Shown here: piece after piece, positions 22,862-32,046 of the stretch
How the letters are laid out: the number at the start of each line of letters is the position of its first letter
Position numbering within the stretch: the stretch's first letter is position 1
The notes under the pieces: generated by a model
What the model saw: the letters and a program-made list of their open reading frames with translations, nothing else
What the model was told of the DNA's origin: nothing
The model's database searches: none
Assembly: GCA_963773465.1 (NCBI GenBank)
Contig: CAVZBF010000002.1
Coordinates: 1,488,001-1,552,000, forward strand
DNA length: 64,000 nucleotides
Source of the DNA: VBAS01 sp963773465
GTDB taxonomy: Bacteria > Bacteroidota > Bacteroidia > Chitinophagales > Chitinophagaceae
Direction of reading: 5' to 3'
Translations under genes and position numbers: made by a program

Positions 22862-22892
22862 CTAAAGTAATTTTCTTTTTTAACATATGCAA
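22862..22892 (-). promoter_or_regulatory. Putative Bacteroidota-type promoter of the second giant gene
   Basis: The minus strand reads ATTG, 20 bases, TACTTTAG. This is one mismatch from TAnnTTTG and mirrors the box before the left giant gene, with the same A-rich spacer. It predicts a start site about 210 nt before the ATG, so both paralogues may have long leaders and shared control. Confidence 0.55.
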
Positions 22893-22970
22893 TGCCGCCA
22901 GTAGATTTACTATCTACTTTCTTAGATGAGCAACAGTCTCTTTATTCTAAACCTGGAATAGAAGAGCCTC

Positions 22971-23010
22971 AAAAAACACAGGGAGAGGATCGCTTTCGCA
23001 ACCTCTCCCC
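22971..23010 (-). terminator. Rho-independent terminator after the PKD-repeat T9SS gene
   Basis: On the minus strand GGGGAGAGG pairs with CCTCTCCC across a 13-base loop that can itself pair, followed by TGTGTTTTTT. It lies 60 bp beyond the stop at 23069. Confidence 0.8.
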
Positions 23011-23068
23011 ATGTACATTTTAGGCACGGTATGTTTTGTTTCTGATTTCTATTCTTAAATAATTTCGC

Positions 23069-25633
23069 CTATTGATTTATCTGCAATATTTTTCCCGTCA
23101 TTTTTTTATCGCCTATTCTTAATACATACACATGGTTAGCCACTTGTTTTGTTGCAAGGGTCAGATCGAAGTAGCTGACACCTGCAGGAATATGACCCTC
23201 AAAAACTGTTTTCACTTTTTGTCCGGCCATGTTATATATATCAAGTGTACCACTGCCAGCTTCAGGATTGGTGATCATAAATCTTACCTGGTCACTGAAT
23301 GGATTCGGCATTGCTTTAACTGTAACAGAAGCAGAAGATTCAAGTAATGCAGAACCTAATACTCTTGCTGTTGTTTCTGTTTGTGTAACTGTATTTGCAC
23401 GCTGACTTTGCTGACACGCACTTCCCGAGCCACAGGTAGCGGCTGCAGAAATACATGCTGCCGGTGTTTGATATATTATAGATGGATTAGAACCTGCAGC
23501 CAGGTTATTGAACGTAGGTGATGACTGCCAGGTGCTGCCTCCATCTTTACTATATAGAAATCCCGCTCCAGTTGGGCTTGTTACAGTGATGGATCCGGTT
23601 GCAGGGCCACAAAGTGTGGGTTGTACAATACAAATTGTTGGCGCCACTGGTTGTGGATTTACAGTGATCGTAAACACTTGCGGTGTACCAGAGCAACTAT
23701 TCGCTGTTGGAGTAACAGTAATCGTAGCGACTGCATTTGAGTTTCCGGAATTTACAGTAATAAATGATGGTAAATTACCGGAACCACTTGCACCAAGACC
23801 AATTGAGGTATTATTATTTGTCCACGCAAATGTGGTACCTGTAACCGTACCGGTAAAGTTCACTGTGCTAGTAGTCGCACCTGGGCAATAGTTTTGATCC
23901 GGCGGGTCGCCCACAGTTGGTGTTGGTTTAACTGTGATGGTAAACGTTTGTGCCGAACCTGTGCAACTATTAGCCGTTGGCGTGACTGTGATTGTCGCTA
24001 CAGCATTTGTTGTCCCTGAATTAACAGCAGGGAAAGACGCGATATTACCTGAGCCACTCGCCCCCAAACCAATAGACGCATTATTGTTTGTCCAGCCAAA
24101 TGTGGTACCGGCTACTGCTCCTGAAAAAGTTACAGCCGTAGTGGATGCGCCATTGCAAAGTGTTTGATCCGTCGGATCTGTAACTGTTGGCGTTGGCTTA
24201 ACAGTAATAGTAAATGATTGCGGGCTTCCCATACATCCATTGGCGGTCGCAGTAACATCAATTGTAGCAACTACGTTTGAAGTGCCGGTATTGACTGCGT
24301 TGAATGCACTGATATTACCCGAGCCACTTGCACCAAGTCCAACAGAAGTAGTATTATTTGTCCAGTTAAATGTGGCACCTGCGGTAGAGCTGGAAAAAGT
24401 TACAGCATTAGTGGATGCGCCATTACAAACTGTTTGATCCGACGGATCATTTGGAACCGGATTTGGACTAACAACAACTTGAATTGAAGTTGTTTTTGTA
24501 CAGTTTACACCAGCTGATGCCGAGTAAACGATGGTATGAGTACCCACACCAGCAACAGTAGGGCTAAAGGTAGTGCCACTGACTCCTGGTCCGCTAAATG
24601 TGCCGCCTGCAGGTGAACCGGAAAGTGTAACACTTGAAGCTCCGGCACAGAATGGCCCGATTGGGTTAATAGTAACGCCACCAAAAGTCAGGTCAAGCGA
24701 GATGGGTGCAATAAAATCTTTTAATGCAGCTGTTGAAGAAGAAGAAGCTTTTGTTGTTATCCAAAGTGTTTTAATACTTAATCCGGCACAATTGCCACCG
24801 ACGGCTGATATCAGCTGCGTTACGTTGATAGCAGCTTCAACAAATGCGAAAGGCTGGTAACTGGTAAGGTTAAAAGCTCCAAATGGTACATCTGTCGAAA
24901 CAAGGTTTGTTTTAGCATATGCTTGAGTAATGGCTGCAGACCCGCTGCTATCCCATCCCCAGGCTGTGCCTGCCTCATTAGTCGGCGACCATCTATATAT
25001 CACAACTTTGGGAGCGCTACCGCCGTTGTTGTATTCCATCGACACGTTGATGTCGCCTATTATTCTTCCTCCGGCAAGTCCACTACCTGCGAATGTTCCT
25101 GCGGCTGCATTGGGTGTAACTGTGCCCTGCAGGAATTGAAAATCGATATAGCTTGTTCCGGATACATCAAGACGGTCACCCCCGATGAATACCCATTGAT
25201 TGCCTGAAGCATCTCCCGAGGCATGGAACATTCCATTGTGTATGTCATTCTTATTTGGCGCACCGCCGGTTCCCCAACGCAATGCACTGATGTAATCATT
25301 GAACTTACTTCCCTGCGTAAAAATATCATCGGTCGTGGTGCCAAACACATCTCTTTTCAAACGGGAAGTAACATTATCTTCCGTCGCCCCTGAAGCATCT
25401 ATCACAAAACTGTCAATGCCGGCGGTAAAAGCCTGGGAATTTAAGCGCGGCACCCAATCGCCGGCAGCTGTAGTAACATTGGCTCGTAGGTTTCCGTCAA
25501 TCTTAAATCCGCCTTTTGGTATCAATACCGGGGATGTTTGACTGAATAACGAGTTGGTGAATAAAAGAATGAAACCTGCAAATGCAAGTTTTGAAAAATT
25601 GATTATGACCTTCTTAATTGGTGACTTTCTCAT
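23069..25633 (-). CDS. Secreted T9SS protein with PKD/Ig-like repeats
   Basis: 854 aa. Residues 1-32 are a signal peptide (KLAFAGFILLFTNSLFSQ). The N-terminal 300 residues form an uncharacterised globular region with GGFKIDGNLRAN, DVFGTTTDDIFTQGSKFNDY and NGMFHASGDASGNQWVF. I do not recognise a named family, although similar heads are common on Bacteroidota gliding or T9SS cargo proteins. Then comes a GPFCAGASSVTLSGSPAGG Ig-like segment, followed by three about 90-aa PKD-like units (DPTDQTLCNGASTTAVTFSG ... SIGLGASGSGN). The last about 80 residues are a type A T9SS sorting domain (VKAMPNPFSDQVRFMI, DIYNMAGQKVKTVFEG, HVYVLRIGDKKMTGKI). The same PKD-like unit occurs once in the right-hand giant protein (near 56.6 kb), so the three surface genes share building blocks. 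Confidence 0.9.
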   Translation of the reverse strand: MRKSPIKKVIINFSKLAFAGFILLFTNSLFSQTSPVLIPKGGFKIDGNLRANVTTAAGDWVPRLNSQAFTAGIDSFVIDASGATEDNVTSRLKRDVFGTTTDDIFTQGSKFNDYISALRWGTGGAPNKNDIHNGMFHASGDASGNQWVFIGGDRLDVSGTSYIDFQFLQGTVTPNAAAGTFAGSGLAGGRIIGDINVSMEYNNGGSAPKVVIYRWSPTNEAGTAWGWDSSGSAAITQAYAKTNLVSTDVPFGAFNLTSYQPFAFVEAAINVTQLISAVGGNCAGLSIKTLWITTKASSSSTAALKDFIAPISLDLTFGGVTINPIGPFCAGASSVTLSGSPAGGTFSGPGVSGTTFSPTVAGVGTHTIVYSASAGVNCTKTTSIQVVVSPNPVPNDPSDQTVCNGASTNAVTFSSSTAGATFNWTNNTTSVGLGASGSGNISAFNAVNTGTSNVVATIDVTATANGCMGSPQSFTITVKPTPTVTDPTDQTLCNGASTTAVTFSGAVAGTTFGWTNNNASIGLGASGSGNIASFPAVNSGTTNAVATITVTPTANSCTGSAQTFTITVKPTPTVGDPPDQNYCPGATTSTVNFTGTVTGTTFAWTNNNTSIGLGASGSGNLPSFITVNSGNSNAVATITVTPTANSCSGTPQVFTITVNPQPVAPTICIVQPTLCGPATGSITVTSPTGAGFLYSKDGGSTWQSSPTFNNLAAGSNPSIIYQTPAACISAAATCGSGSACQQSQRANTVTQTETTARVLGSALLESSASVTVKAMPNPFSDQVRFMITNPEAGSGTLDIYNMAGQKVKTVFEGHIPAGVSYFDLTLATKQVANHVYVLRIGDKKMTGKILQINQ

Positions 25634-26119
25634 ACTAACAGTTTTTGATTTTTATATTATAATTGTTTGGTGGTAGTGAAAAATTTTTTACGGCATATAA
25701 AGAACAGGAGCACGAGCCCGGTAAAAAAATTTATATTTCTTTCTATACCGGTCTATGAACTTAGTTATATACAAAAAAACACGAGACGTCCAGGCAGACC
25801 CTTCACACATAAACAATAGTTTATAATTTCTAATCAGCGCCTTAAAAAGACATGTAGGGGTTAATCAGGAATATCAGGTTCGGTTCCGTTGGTGATGATG
25901 AAAAATAATCAAGGGGGCTATGGATGGTAAGAAATCAAGGGGGCGGTGGAAAAAAGAAAAGATGGTTGCTAAAGAATCAAAAAATCACTTTCAAAAAACG
26001 CCATGCTATCAACTGATGAATTTACTATATGTTTTTTAATAAACGAAAAATAACTTTTATTCTATGGTAAAAAAAATTTAAGCGGATGCGCATTCGTATT
26101 AACACGAATCTTATTCCGC
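25634..26119. other. AT-rich intergenic region, no gene seen
   Basis: About 490 bp between the divergent-type start of the T9SS gene and the end of a small ORF. No ORF with coding character, RNA gene, strong hairpin or exact promoter box was found. It contains several A/T tracts and an AAGGGGGCTATGG / AAGGGGGCGGTGG near-repeat around 25911-25950. Confidence 0.5.
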
Positions 26120-26377
26120 TTAAGCTGCGGAAGGTTGATTGATATCTTTGTCGTATCCGACTTTATTGATTAAGAATCCCCGGCGGGAGAGAACTTCATT
26201 TTGGATTAATTCAATGGTGCGCCTGCAAGTTTTATACTCGCCCAAATAAGATTCGCCATAGATCATGATCTGTGTGAGCCGATTTGTATGGATTGCAAGC
26301 AAATCTATCAATTCCGAATATTCAAGCTTACGATGAAGGTACATAGGGTTGTTCTCCATAAAGCATTGCGCAAACAT
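26120..26377 (-). CDS. Small hypothetical protein
   Basis: 85 aa, or 79 aa if it starts at the in-frame ATG at 26359 (MENNPMYLHRKLEYSELIDL), which looks the better start. It has mixed charged and hydrophobic helices, no signal peptide and no transmembrane segment, and the pattern YGESYLGEYKTCRRTIELI. The codon pattern looks coding and no larger ORF competes. I recognise no family. It stands alone, divergent from the exonuclease gene. Confidence 0.6.
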   Translation of the reverse strand: MFAQCFMENNPMYLHRKLEYSELIDLLAIHTNRLTQIMIYGESYLGEYKTCRRTIELIQNEVLSRRGFLINKVGYDKDINQPSAA

Positions 26378-26528
26378 TATGCGACACCGGAATGAATATT
26401 TAAAAGTTTTGAAAAAAATATTTTCATTCCTTATGTACGGGAAAATTTTCTACAAATAATTAAACCCATGATCATCGTACTGAACATTCAATACCCGGCA
26501 TGTTATTTTCAATGTTGTATTATTGATT

Positions 26529-27623
26529 ATGGCACTGATAGATTTTACCAATAAAGGTTTGTATTGCGCCGCCGGAAATTTTTATATCGATCCATGGCAG
26601 CCTGTAGATAAAGCGGTGATCACACATGCACATAGCGATCATGCCCGTTGGGGAAGTAAAAATTATTTATGCCACACGGCATCATTGCCGTTGTTAAAGC
26701 TGCGACTTGGAGATGTAAACTGTGATGCATTAGAATGGAATGAAACAATGCATATGAATGGAGTAAAAATATCATTGCATCCGGCAGGACACATCATTGG
26801 TTCGTCTCAAATAAGAATAGAAGATAAAAATGAAGTTTGGGTAGTAAGCGGAGATTATAAAACAGAAGATGATGGCATCAGCGGTTTATTTGAGCCTGTA
26901 AAATGCAATGTATTCATTTCTGAATCCACGTTTGGTTTGCCGATTTATAACTGGAAGCCGCAACAAGAAATATTTAATAATATAAGAGAATGGATCGTTG
27001 CTAACCAGGAGGCTGGTAAAACATCAGTGTTAATAGCCTACAGTTTGGGAAAAGCACAACGGGTGATGCAATGCATTCGGGAAATGAATGTAAAAATATT
27101 TCTACATGGAGCAGTGTGGAATGTGCATCAAACATTATTGCAAGCTGGTTATGATCTTCCGGAAGCTGAACGAGTAAACCCGGATACACCAAAGGAAAAT
27201 TTTAAAGGCAATGTTGTGATCGCTCCGCCCAGTGCTGATGGCACACCATGGATGAAAAGATTTTCCCCCTATAGTGTTGGTGTTTGCAGCGGATGGATGC
27301 AGGTAAGAGGTAATGTAAGAAGACGAAATGCTGATGCCGGTTTTGCATTAAGCGATCATGCAGACTGGAAAGGATTATTAAATGCAGTAAAAGAAACAGG
27401 AGCGGAAAAAGTTTTTGTCACACATGGTTTCCAGGCAGCATTCAGCAGGTATTTAAATGATAATGGTATACAGGCTGCTGAAGTAAAAACAGAATATGGA
27501 GGTGAGGAGGAAGAAACCCCACCAACCTCCCCTAAAGGGGAAGCTTTTGAAGAACCTGATGAATCAACCATCCCTTCAGACATTGAATCAAAAAGTAATA
27601 ATGACGACATTATTGGAGAATGA
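26529..27623 (+). CDS. Ligase-associated DNA damage response exonuclease (MBL fold)
   Basis: Metallo-beta-lactamase/beta-CASP nuclease of the family found next to bacterial ATP-dependent ligase and Lhr helicase genes. The HAHSDH metal motif is at residues 33-38, a second-site HPAGHIIGSSQ follows near residue 90, the GDYKTEDDG motif near residue 118 supplies metal ligands, and SDHADW near 276 completes the site. The ATG at 26529 is chosen over a TTG two codons upstream because MALIDFTNKGLYC begins the conserved region. Its stop overlaps the ligase start by four bases (ATGA), so the two are translationally coupled. The last about 40 residues are acidic and low-complexity and include PPTSPKGE, which is encoded by a CCCC...GGGG hairpin repeat, so the tail is probably an element-derived extension. 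Predicted role: processing of DNA ends before ligation. Confidence 0.9.
   Translation: MALIDFTNKGLYCAAGNFYIDPWQPVDKAVITHAHSDHARWGSKNYLCHTASLPLLKLRLGDVNCDALEWNETMHMNGVKISLHPAGHIIGSSQIRIEDKNEVWVVSGDYKTEDDGISGLFEPVKCNVFISESTFGLPIYNWKPQQEIFNNIREWIVANQEAGKTSVLIAYSLGKAQRVMQCIREMNVKIFLHGAVWNVHQTLLQAGYDLPEAERVNPDTPKENFKGNVVIAPPSADGTPWMKRFSPYSVGVCSGWMQVRGNVRRRNADAGFALSDHADWKGLLNAVKETGAEKVFVTHGFQAAFSRYLNDNGIQAAEVKTEYGGEEEETPPTSPKGEAFEEPDESTIPSDIESKSNNDDIIGE
27518..27546. repeat. Small palindromic repeat inside the exonuclease 3' end
   Basis: An ACCCCACCAACC segment is followed by the hairpin TCCCC-TAAA-GGGGA (27528-27541). It is translated in frame as TPPTSPKGE. From memory, this peptide and DNA element recur across Bacteroidota genomes. 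It lies at the variable C-terminus, where an insertion would be tolerated. Confidence 0.55.
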
Positions 27624-29221
27624 AAGAATTTGCCTCATTAATAACAACGCTGGGTACAAGTACCAAAACCAATGAAAAACTGGAAGCACTCTCCCATTAT
27701 TTTTCCAGTGCTGATGATGCAGATAAGGTTTGGGTGATCGCGTTATTCAGCGGGCGACGGCCCAAAACGAATGATAAGCTCGGGATTTTTGTCGTTGTGG
27801 TGTATGGAAGTTGCGGATCTGCCTGCATGGTTGTTTGAAGAATGTTATCATACGGTTGGTGATCTTGGGGAAACGATCGCATTACTGTTACCAGAAACAA
27901 ACACAAATGGTCAGCCTGATAAAAGCCTTTCTTATTTCATAAATGCTTTTCTAAAAATGGAAAAAGCAGACGAGGCGGTTAAAAAAGATTTTATCATCAG
28001 CAGTTGGATGACGATGAATAAAGATGAGCGCTTTGTTTTTAATAAACTGCTTACCGGTAATTTCAGGATCGGTGTATCACAAAAGATGATCGTAAATGCG
28101 TTGGCAAAAACGGTACAGTTAGAGCCAAGTGTTATTGCACATCGCATCAGCGGCAATTGGGATCCTTCAACAACTTCGTTTGATGAATTGCTGAGTGAAC
28201 AGGCGACCAATATTGATTTTTCAAAACCATATCCATTTTACCTGGCTTATGCAATCGATACTGAAGTAAGTGAGCTTGGTGACCGGAAAATGAATGGCAG
28301 GCAGAATGGAAATGGGATGGAATACGAGGCCAGCTTATTAAACGCAATAATGAAATATTTGTCTGGAGCCGCGGCGAAGAATTGATGACAGAAAAATTTC
28401 CGGAGTATCATTTGCTGAAAGATCTGCTACCGGAAGGAATTGTGCTGGATGGAGAGATCATTCCAAGCGTTGATAAAAAACCTTTGCCTTTTGCTTTATT
28501 GCAAACAAGGATCGGCAGAAAGAATATCACAAAAAAACATTTGCAGGATGCACCGATCGCTTTTTTTGCTTATGATATTTTGGAATATGAAGGACAGGAT
28601 ATTCGTGAATGGCCGCTGGAAAAAAGAAGAAGTCTTCTTGAAAATATCGTTACAAAACTTGATCATCCTGTTTTATTATTATCACCTGTCATTAATTTTT
28701 CTTCATGGGAGCAACTGGCAACTATTCGTGAAAGCTCCAGAGATATGGGATCAGAAGGTATCATGCTGAAAAGAAGATCATCTGCTTACCAGGTGGGTCG
28801 CAAGGTTGGCGATTGGTGGAAATGGAAGATCGATCCGCTGGTGATCGATGCGGTAATGATCTATGCACAGAAAGGACATGGCAGGAGAAGTAATTTATAT
28901 ACTGATTACACATTTGCAGTAAAAGATGGAGATAAGCTGGTAAGTTTTGCCAAAGCATATTCCGGTTTAACTGATAAAGAATTTGCCGAAGTGGATTCAT
29001 TTGTAAAAAGAAATTCGCTGGAAAAATTTGGCCCGGTTCGAACGGTAAAGCCGGAATTGATTTTTGAAATTGCCTTTGAAGGCATTGCAGCAAGTAACCG
29101 GCACAAATCCGGCGTCGCTTTGCGGTTTCCGCGCATCAATCGCTGGCGAAAAGATAAAAAGCCGGATGAGATCAATACACTTGATGATCTGAAAAAGATG
29201 CTGGAGGTATATGGAAAATAA
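27620..29221 (+). CDS. ATP-dependent DNA ligase (Lhr-associated), split by two frameshifts
   Basis: This is one gene of about 533 codons, appearing as three ORFs (27620-27838, 27771-28385, 28382-29221). An extra A in the AAAA run near 27768 and a missing base near 28281 move the frame out and back. Removing them gives a continuous ligase: N-terminal DNA-binding domain, then the nucleotidyltransferase motif KWDGIR with catalytic Lys at 28310-28312, EELMTEKFPE, VLDGEII (motif III), FFAYDILEYEG, SEGIMLKRRSSAYQVGRKVG (motif IV) and WWKWKIDPL (motif V), then an OB-fold C-terminus ending in an FPRINRWRKDKKPDEI pattern. It seals DNA nicks with ATP. None of the three uncorrected ORFs encodes the KWDGIR motif. 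Conserved coding on both sides argues for sequence error, not decay. Confidence 0.85.
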
Positions 29222-29305
29222 AATCTCTCCCCCAAATTTTTATTTGAAAAATATTTTCTTTCCCCACTGAAGCAGATGAGTTATGAAGCTTAACTAAATT
29301 GCAAG

Positions 29306-31966
29306 ATGAGTGGCATACAGGAAACCCGGGGTTATTCTATTATAAATGAGATGCTGGCGATACAAGGTCGCCGTCCTTTTCTTTTTCAACAAGAAACATG
29401 GGAACATATAATTAATGGAGAAAGCGGGTTAGTGAATGCACCCACCGGTTGTGGCAAAACTTTTTCTGTTTTCCTTGGCGCTATCATTGATTTTATCAAT
29501 CATCATCCGGATGAATATAAAAAAACAAAGAACATCGGTCTGCAGTTATTATGGATCACTCCTTTGCGGGCATTGGCAAATGATATTGCCCGTGCCATGG
29601 AAGAAGTAATCACAACCCTTAAGATGAATTGGAAAGTAGGAATAAGAAATGGCGATACTTCAACCACAGAAAGGGCAAGACAAAAAAAGCAGATGCCGGA
29701 AATCCTGATCATTACTCCGGAGAGTCTTCATTTATTAATTGGACAAAAAGGCTATGCTGAAATTTTTTCTTCATTAAAAATTATTGCTGTAGATGAATGG
29801 CATGAACTGATCGGCAGTAAACGCGGCGTGCAGGTGGAGTTAGCGATTGCGAGAATTGTTAATTGTCAATGGTCAATGGTGAATGGTCAATTGGGAAACT
29901 CTGATTCACCACTCACCATCCACCATTCACGAATTTCCGTTTGGGGAATCAGTGCAACGATAGGAAATCTTCAGGAAGCGAGTGATGTTCTTTTAGCTTC
30001 CTTAGATATATCTTCATCGTACCGATCTGCAACTGCTAAAAGCAAGGGCTGTGTAACGATGGTCCCGACTAGTCGGGATCGGAGGGAGCCCGGGGTGATG
30101 GTAAAAGCCGAAATGAAAAAACAAATCGAAGTTGAATCTATTTTTCCGGATGAAATAGAAAAATACCCATGGGCCGGACATCTTGGTATAAAGCTCGTTC
30201 ATAAAATTCTCCCGATCATTCATGAAAGTAAAACCACACTCGTCTTTATTAATACCCGTGGCATGAGTGAGATCTGGTACCAGCAATTATTAAATGCATC
30301 ACCCGATCTTGCAGGAGCTATCGCCTTACATCATGGAAGTGTTGAAAGAGAATTGCGGGATTGGGTGGAAGAAAATTTACATACAGGCAAATTGAAAGCG
30401 GTTGTTTGCACGGCCTCACTTGACCTCGGTGTTGATTTTCGTCCGGTAGAAACGGTGATACAGGTTGGATCCCCCAAAGGTGTCGCCCGTTTTTTACAAC
30501 GGGCGGGCCGCAGCGGTCATCAGCCTGATGCTGTAAGTAAAATTTATTTTCTGCCAACGCATTCTCTTGAACTTATCGAAGCTGCTGCACTGAAATCGGC
30601 GATCAAAGAAGAGCTGATCGAAAGCCGTGAGCCGATGTTATTATGTTATGATGTGTTACTTCAATGGCTATGCACATTAGCAATATCAGACGGGTTTATT
30701 GCTGACGAGCTTTTTAAGGAAATAAAAACTACTTACTGCTATAGTGAAATCACCGAAGATGAGTGGCAACAGATCCTTCACCATCTTACCAGTGGCGGCA
30801 ATGCATTACAGCAATATGATGAATATAAAAAGGTAGAAGTGATTGATGGCGTATACCGTATCACATCAAGGCGGGTGGCAATGCGTCATCGCTTGCATAT
30901 CGGCACTATCGTAAGTGAACCGATGATGAAAGTTCAATTATTACATGGAGGTTTTATAGGAGTTATTGAAGAATGGTTTATCAGTCGCTTAACGCCGGGT
31001 GAAGTGTTTTCATTAGCAGGAAGAAAGCTGGAATATGTTTCATCAAAAGATATGACAGCTTATGTTCGTAAATCAACAGCAAAAAAATCAATTGTCCCAA
31101 GCTGGCAGGGTGGCCGCATGCCATTGAGCGCAAATTTGGGAAGGAAGCTGAGGGAAACCTTGAATTTGGCAGTAGTTGATAGTTCGGAGTCGGGCGTCGG
31201 GAGTCGGGAGTCAGACTCCGGACTCCGAACTCCCGACTCTGAACTCGGAACTATGAACTCCGAACTCAATATTCTGAAGCCTCTTTTCGAACTCCAGCAA
31301 CACCTCTCTCATTTACCAAAGGCAAATGAATTATTGATCGAGCAGATCGAAACAGATGAAGGTTTTCATTTATTCGTTTATCCTTTTGAAGGCAGATTGG
31401 TGCATGAAGCCATGGCAGCAATTCTTGCTTATCGTATCAGCCGCATCACGCCTATTACTTTTTCTTTTGCCATGAATGATTATGGTTTTGAACTGCTGAG
31501 TGATCAGCCAATACCGCTTGATGATGCAAATGCTTACGAATTATTTTCCCCTGAAAACATATTTGAAGACATACAGCGAAGCGTAAACAGTACAGAAATG
31601 GCCAAAAGAAAATTCCGCGATATTGCCACAATCGGCGGTTTGATCTTCCAGGGCATGCCGGGTGAAAGAAAAAAAGCACGGCACCTCCAGGCATCGGCCT
31701 CATTACTGTTCAATGTATTTGCAGAATACGAACCTTATAACTTATTATTGCGGCAATCGTACAATGAAGTTTTTGCGCAGCAAATGGAAGAAACAAGACT
31801 GCGTGATATGCTAAACAGGATCCAGCGATCAAAGATCATTATCACATTTCCTGAACGGTATACGCCTTTCTGTTTCCCGATAAAAGTAGATAGCATGCGG
31901 GAAGATCTTTCTTCAGAAAAACTGGAAGACAGGGTGAAAAGAATGCAGAGTGAGTTGATGAGATGA
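29306..31966 (+). CDS. Ligase-associated DNA damage response DEXH-box helicase (Lhr type)
   Basis: 886 aa, superfamily 2 helicase. Motif I APTGCGKT is at residues 45-52, motif Ia TPLRALA and TPESLHLL lie between, motif II DEWH is at about 163-166, motif III ISATIG follows, then motif IV VFINTRG, motif V ASLDLGVDFRPV and motif VI QRAGRSGHQ near 398. A winged-helix and Lhr core-like C-terminal region follow. Lhr proteins translocate 3'-5' on single-stranded DNA. With the neighbouring exonuclease, ligase and PdeM it is predicted to act in DNA end or damage repair. It is longer than the roughly 820-830 aa I expect for this family. The excess matches three low-complexity insertions at residues of about 185-208, 250-265 and 626-654, which are encoded by palindromic or heptameric repeats. 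It starts 85 bp after the ligase, probably in the same operon. Confidence 0.92.
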   Translation: MSGIQETRGYSIINEMLAIQGRRPFLFQQETWEHIINGESGLVNAPTGCGKTFSVFLGAIIDFINHHPDEYKKTKNIGLQLLWITPLRALANDIARAMEEVITTLKMNWKVGIRNGDTSTTERARQKKQMPEILIITPESLHLLIGQKGYAEIFSSLKIIAVDEWHELIGSKRGVQVELAIARIVNCQWSMVNGQLGNSDSPLTIHHSRISVWGISATIGNLQEASDVLLASLDISSSYRSATAKSKGCVTMVPTSRDRREPGVMVKAEMKKQIEVESIFPDEIEKYPWAGHLGIKLVHKILPIIHESKTTLVFINTRGMSEIWYQQLLNASPDLAGAIALHHGSVERELRDWVEENLHTGKLKAVVCTASLDLGVDFRPVETVIQVGSPKGVARFLQRAGRSGHQPDAVSKIYFLPTHSLELIEAAALKSAIKEELIESREPMLLCYDVLLQWLCTLAISDGFIADELFKEIKTTYCYSEITEDEWQQILHHLTSGGNALQQYDEYKKVEVIDGVYRITSRRVAMRHRLHIGTIVSEPMMKVQLLHGGFIGVIEEWFISRLTPGEVFSLAGRKLEYVSSKDMTAYVRKSTAKKSIVPSWQGGRMPLSANLGRKLRETLNLAVVDSSESGVGSRESDSGLRTPDSELGTMNSELNILKPLFELQQHLSHLPKANELLIEQIETDEGFHLFVYPFEGRLVHEAMAAILAYRISRITPITFSFAMNDYGFELLSDQPIPLDDANAYELFSPENIFEDIQRSVNSTEMAKRKFRDIATIGGLIFQGMPGERKKARHLQASASLLFNVFAEYEPYNLLLRQSYNEVFAQQMEETRLRDMLNRIQRSKIIITFPERYTPFCFPIKVDSMREDLSSEKLEDRVKRMQSELMR
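29859..29930. repeat. Heptamer inverted element inside the helicase gene (copy 1)
   Basis: The left arm is made of 7-bp units of the type GTCAATG / GTGAATG. The right arm (29907-29930) is made of CACCACT, CACCATC and CACCATT. The right arm read in reverse complement matches the left imperfectly. It is translated in frame as NCQWSMVNGQLGNSD and SPLTIHHSR, between helicase motifs II and III. Confidence 0.8.
30063..30078. repeat. 16-bp perfect palindrome inside the helicase gene
   Basis: TCCCGACTAGTCGGGA is a perfect palindrome followed by a G-rich tail. It encodes VPTSRDRREPGV in frame, within a charged loop after motif III. The peptide is not helicase-like, so this looks like a second inserted element type in the same gene. 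Confidence 0.65.
31182..31267. repeat. Heptamer inverted element inside the helicase gene (copy 2)
   Basis: The left arm carries GGAGTCG-type 7-bp units (31184-31212). The right arm carries units ACTCCGG, ACTCCGA, ACTCCCG, ACTCTGA, ACTCGGA, ACTATGA and ACTCCGA. The arms are near-complementary and would form a long hairpin. It is translated in frame as SSESGVGSRESDSGLRTPDS followed by ELGTMNSELN, between two helicase C-terminal domains. Confidence 0.85.
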
Positions 31967-31970
31967 TTTT

Positions 31971-31999
31971 GGTTGCTGGTTACCGGTAACTGGCAACAG
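31971..31999. repeat. Heptamer palindrome between helicase and PdeM genes (copy 3)
   Basis: The units GGTTGCT, GGTTACC, GGTAACT and GGCAACA follow each other at 7-bp spacing. The whole stretch is an imperfect palindrome centred on TTACCGGTAA. It starts 5 bp after the helicase stop. A TATCTTTC box just downstream (about 31997-32004) resembles TAnnTTTG and could drive the next gene. Confidence 0.65.
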
Positions 32000-32046
32000 T
32001 TATTTATCTTTCGTATCGAGTAAAGATTTAATTTCGTTCTCCTCTT

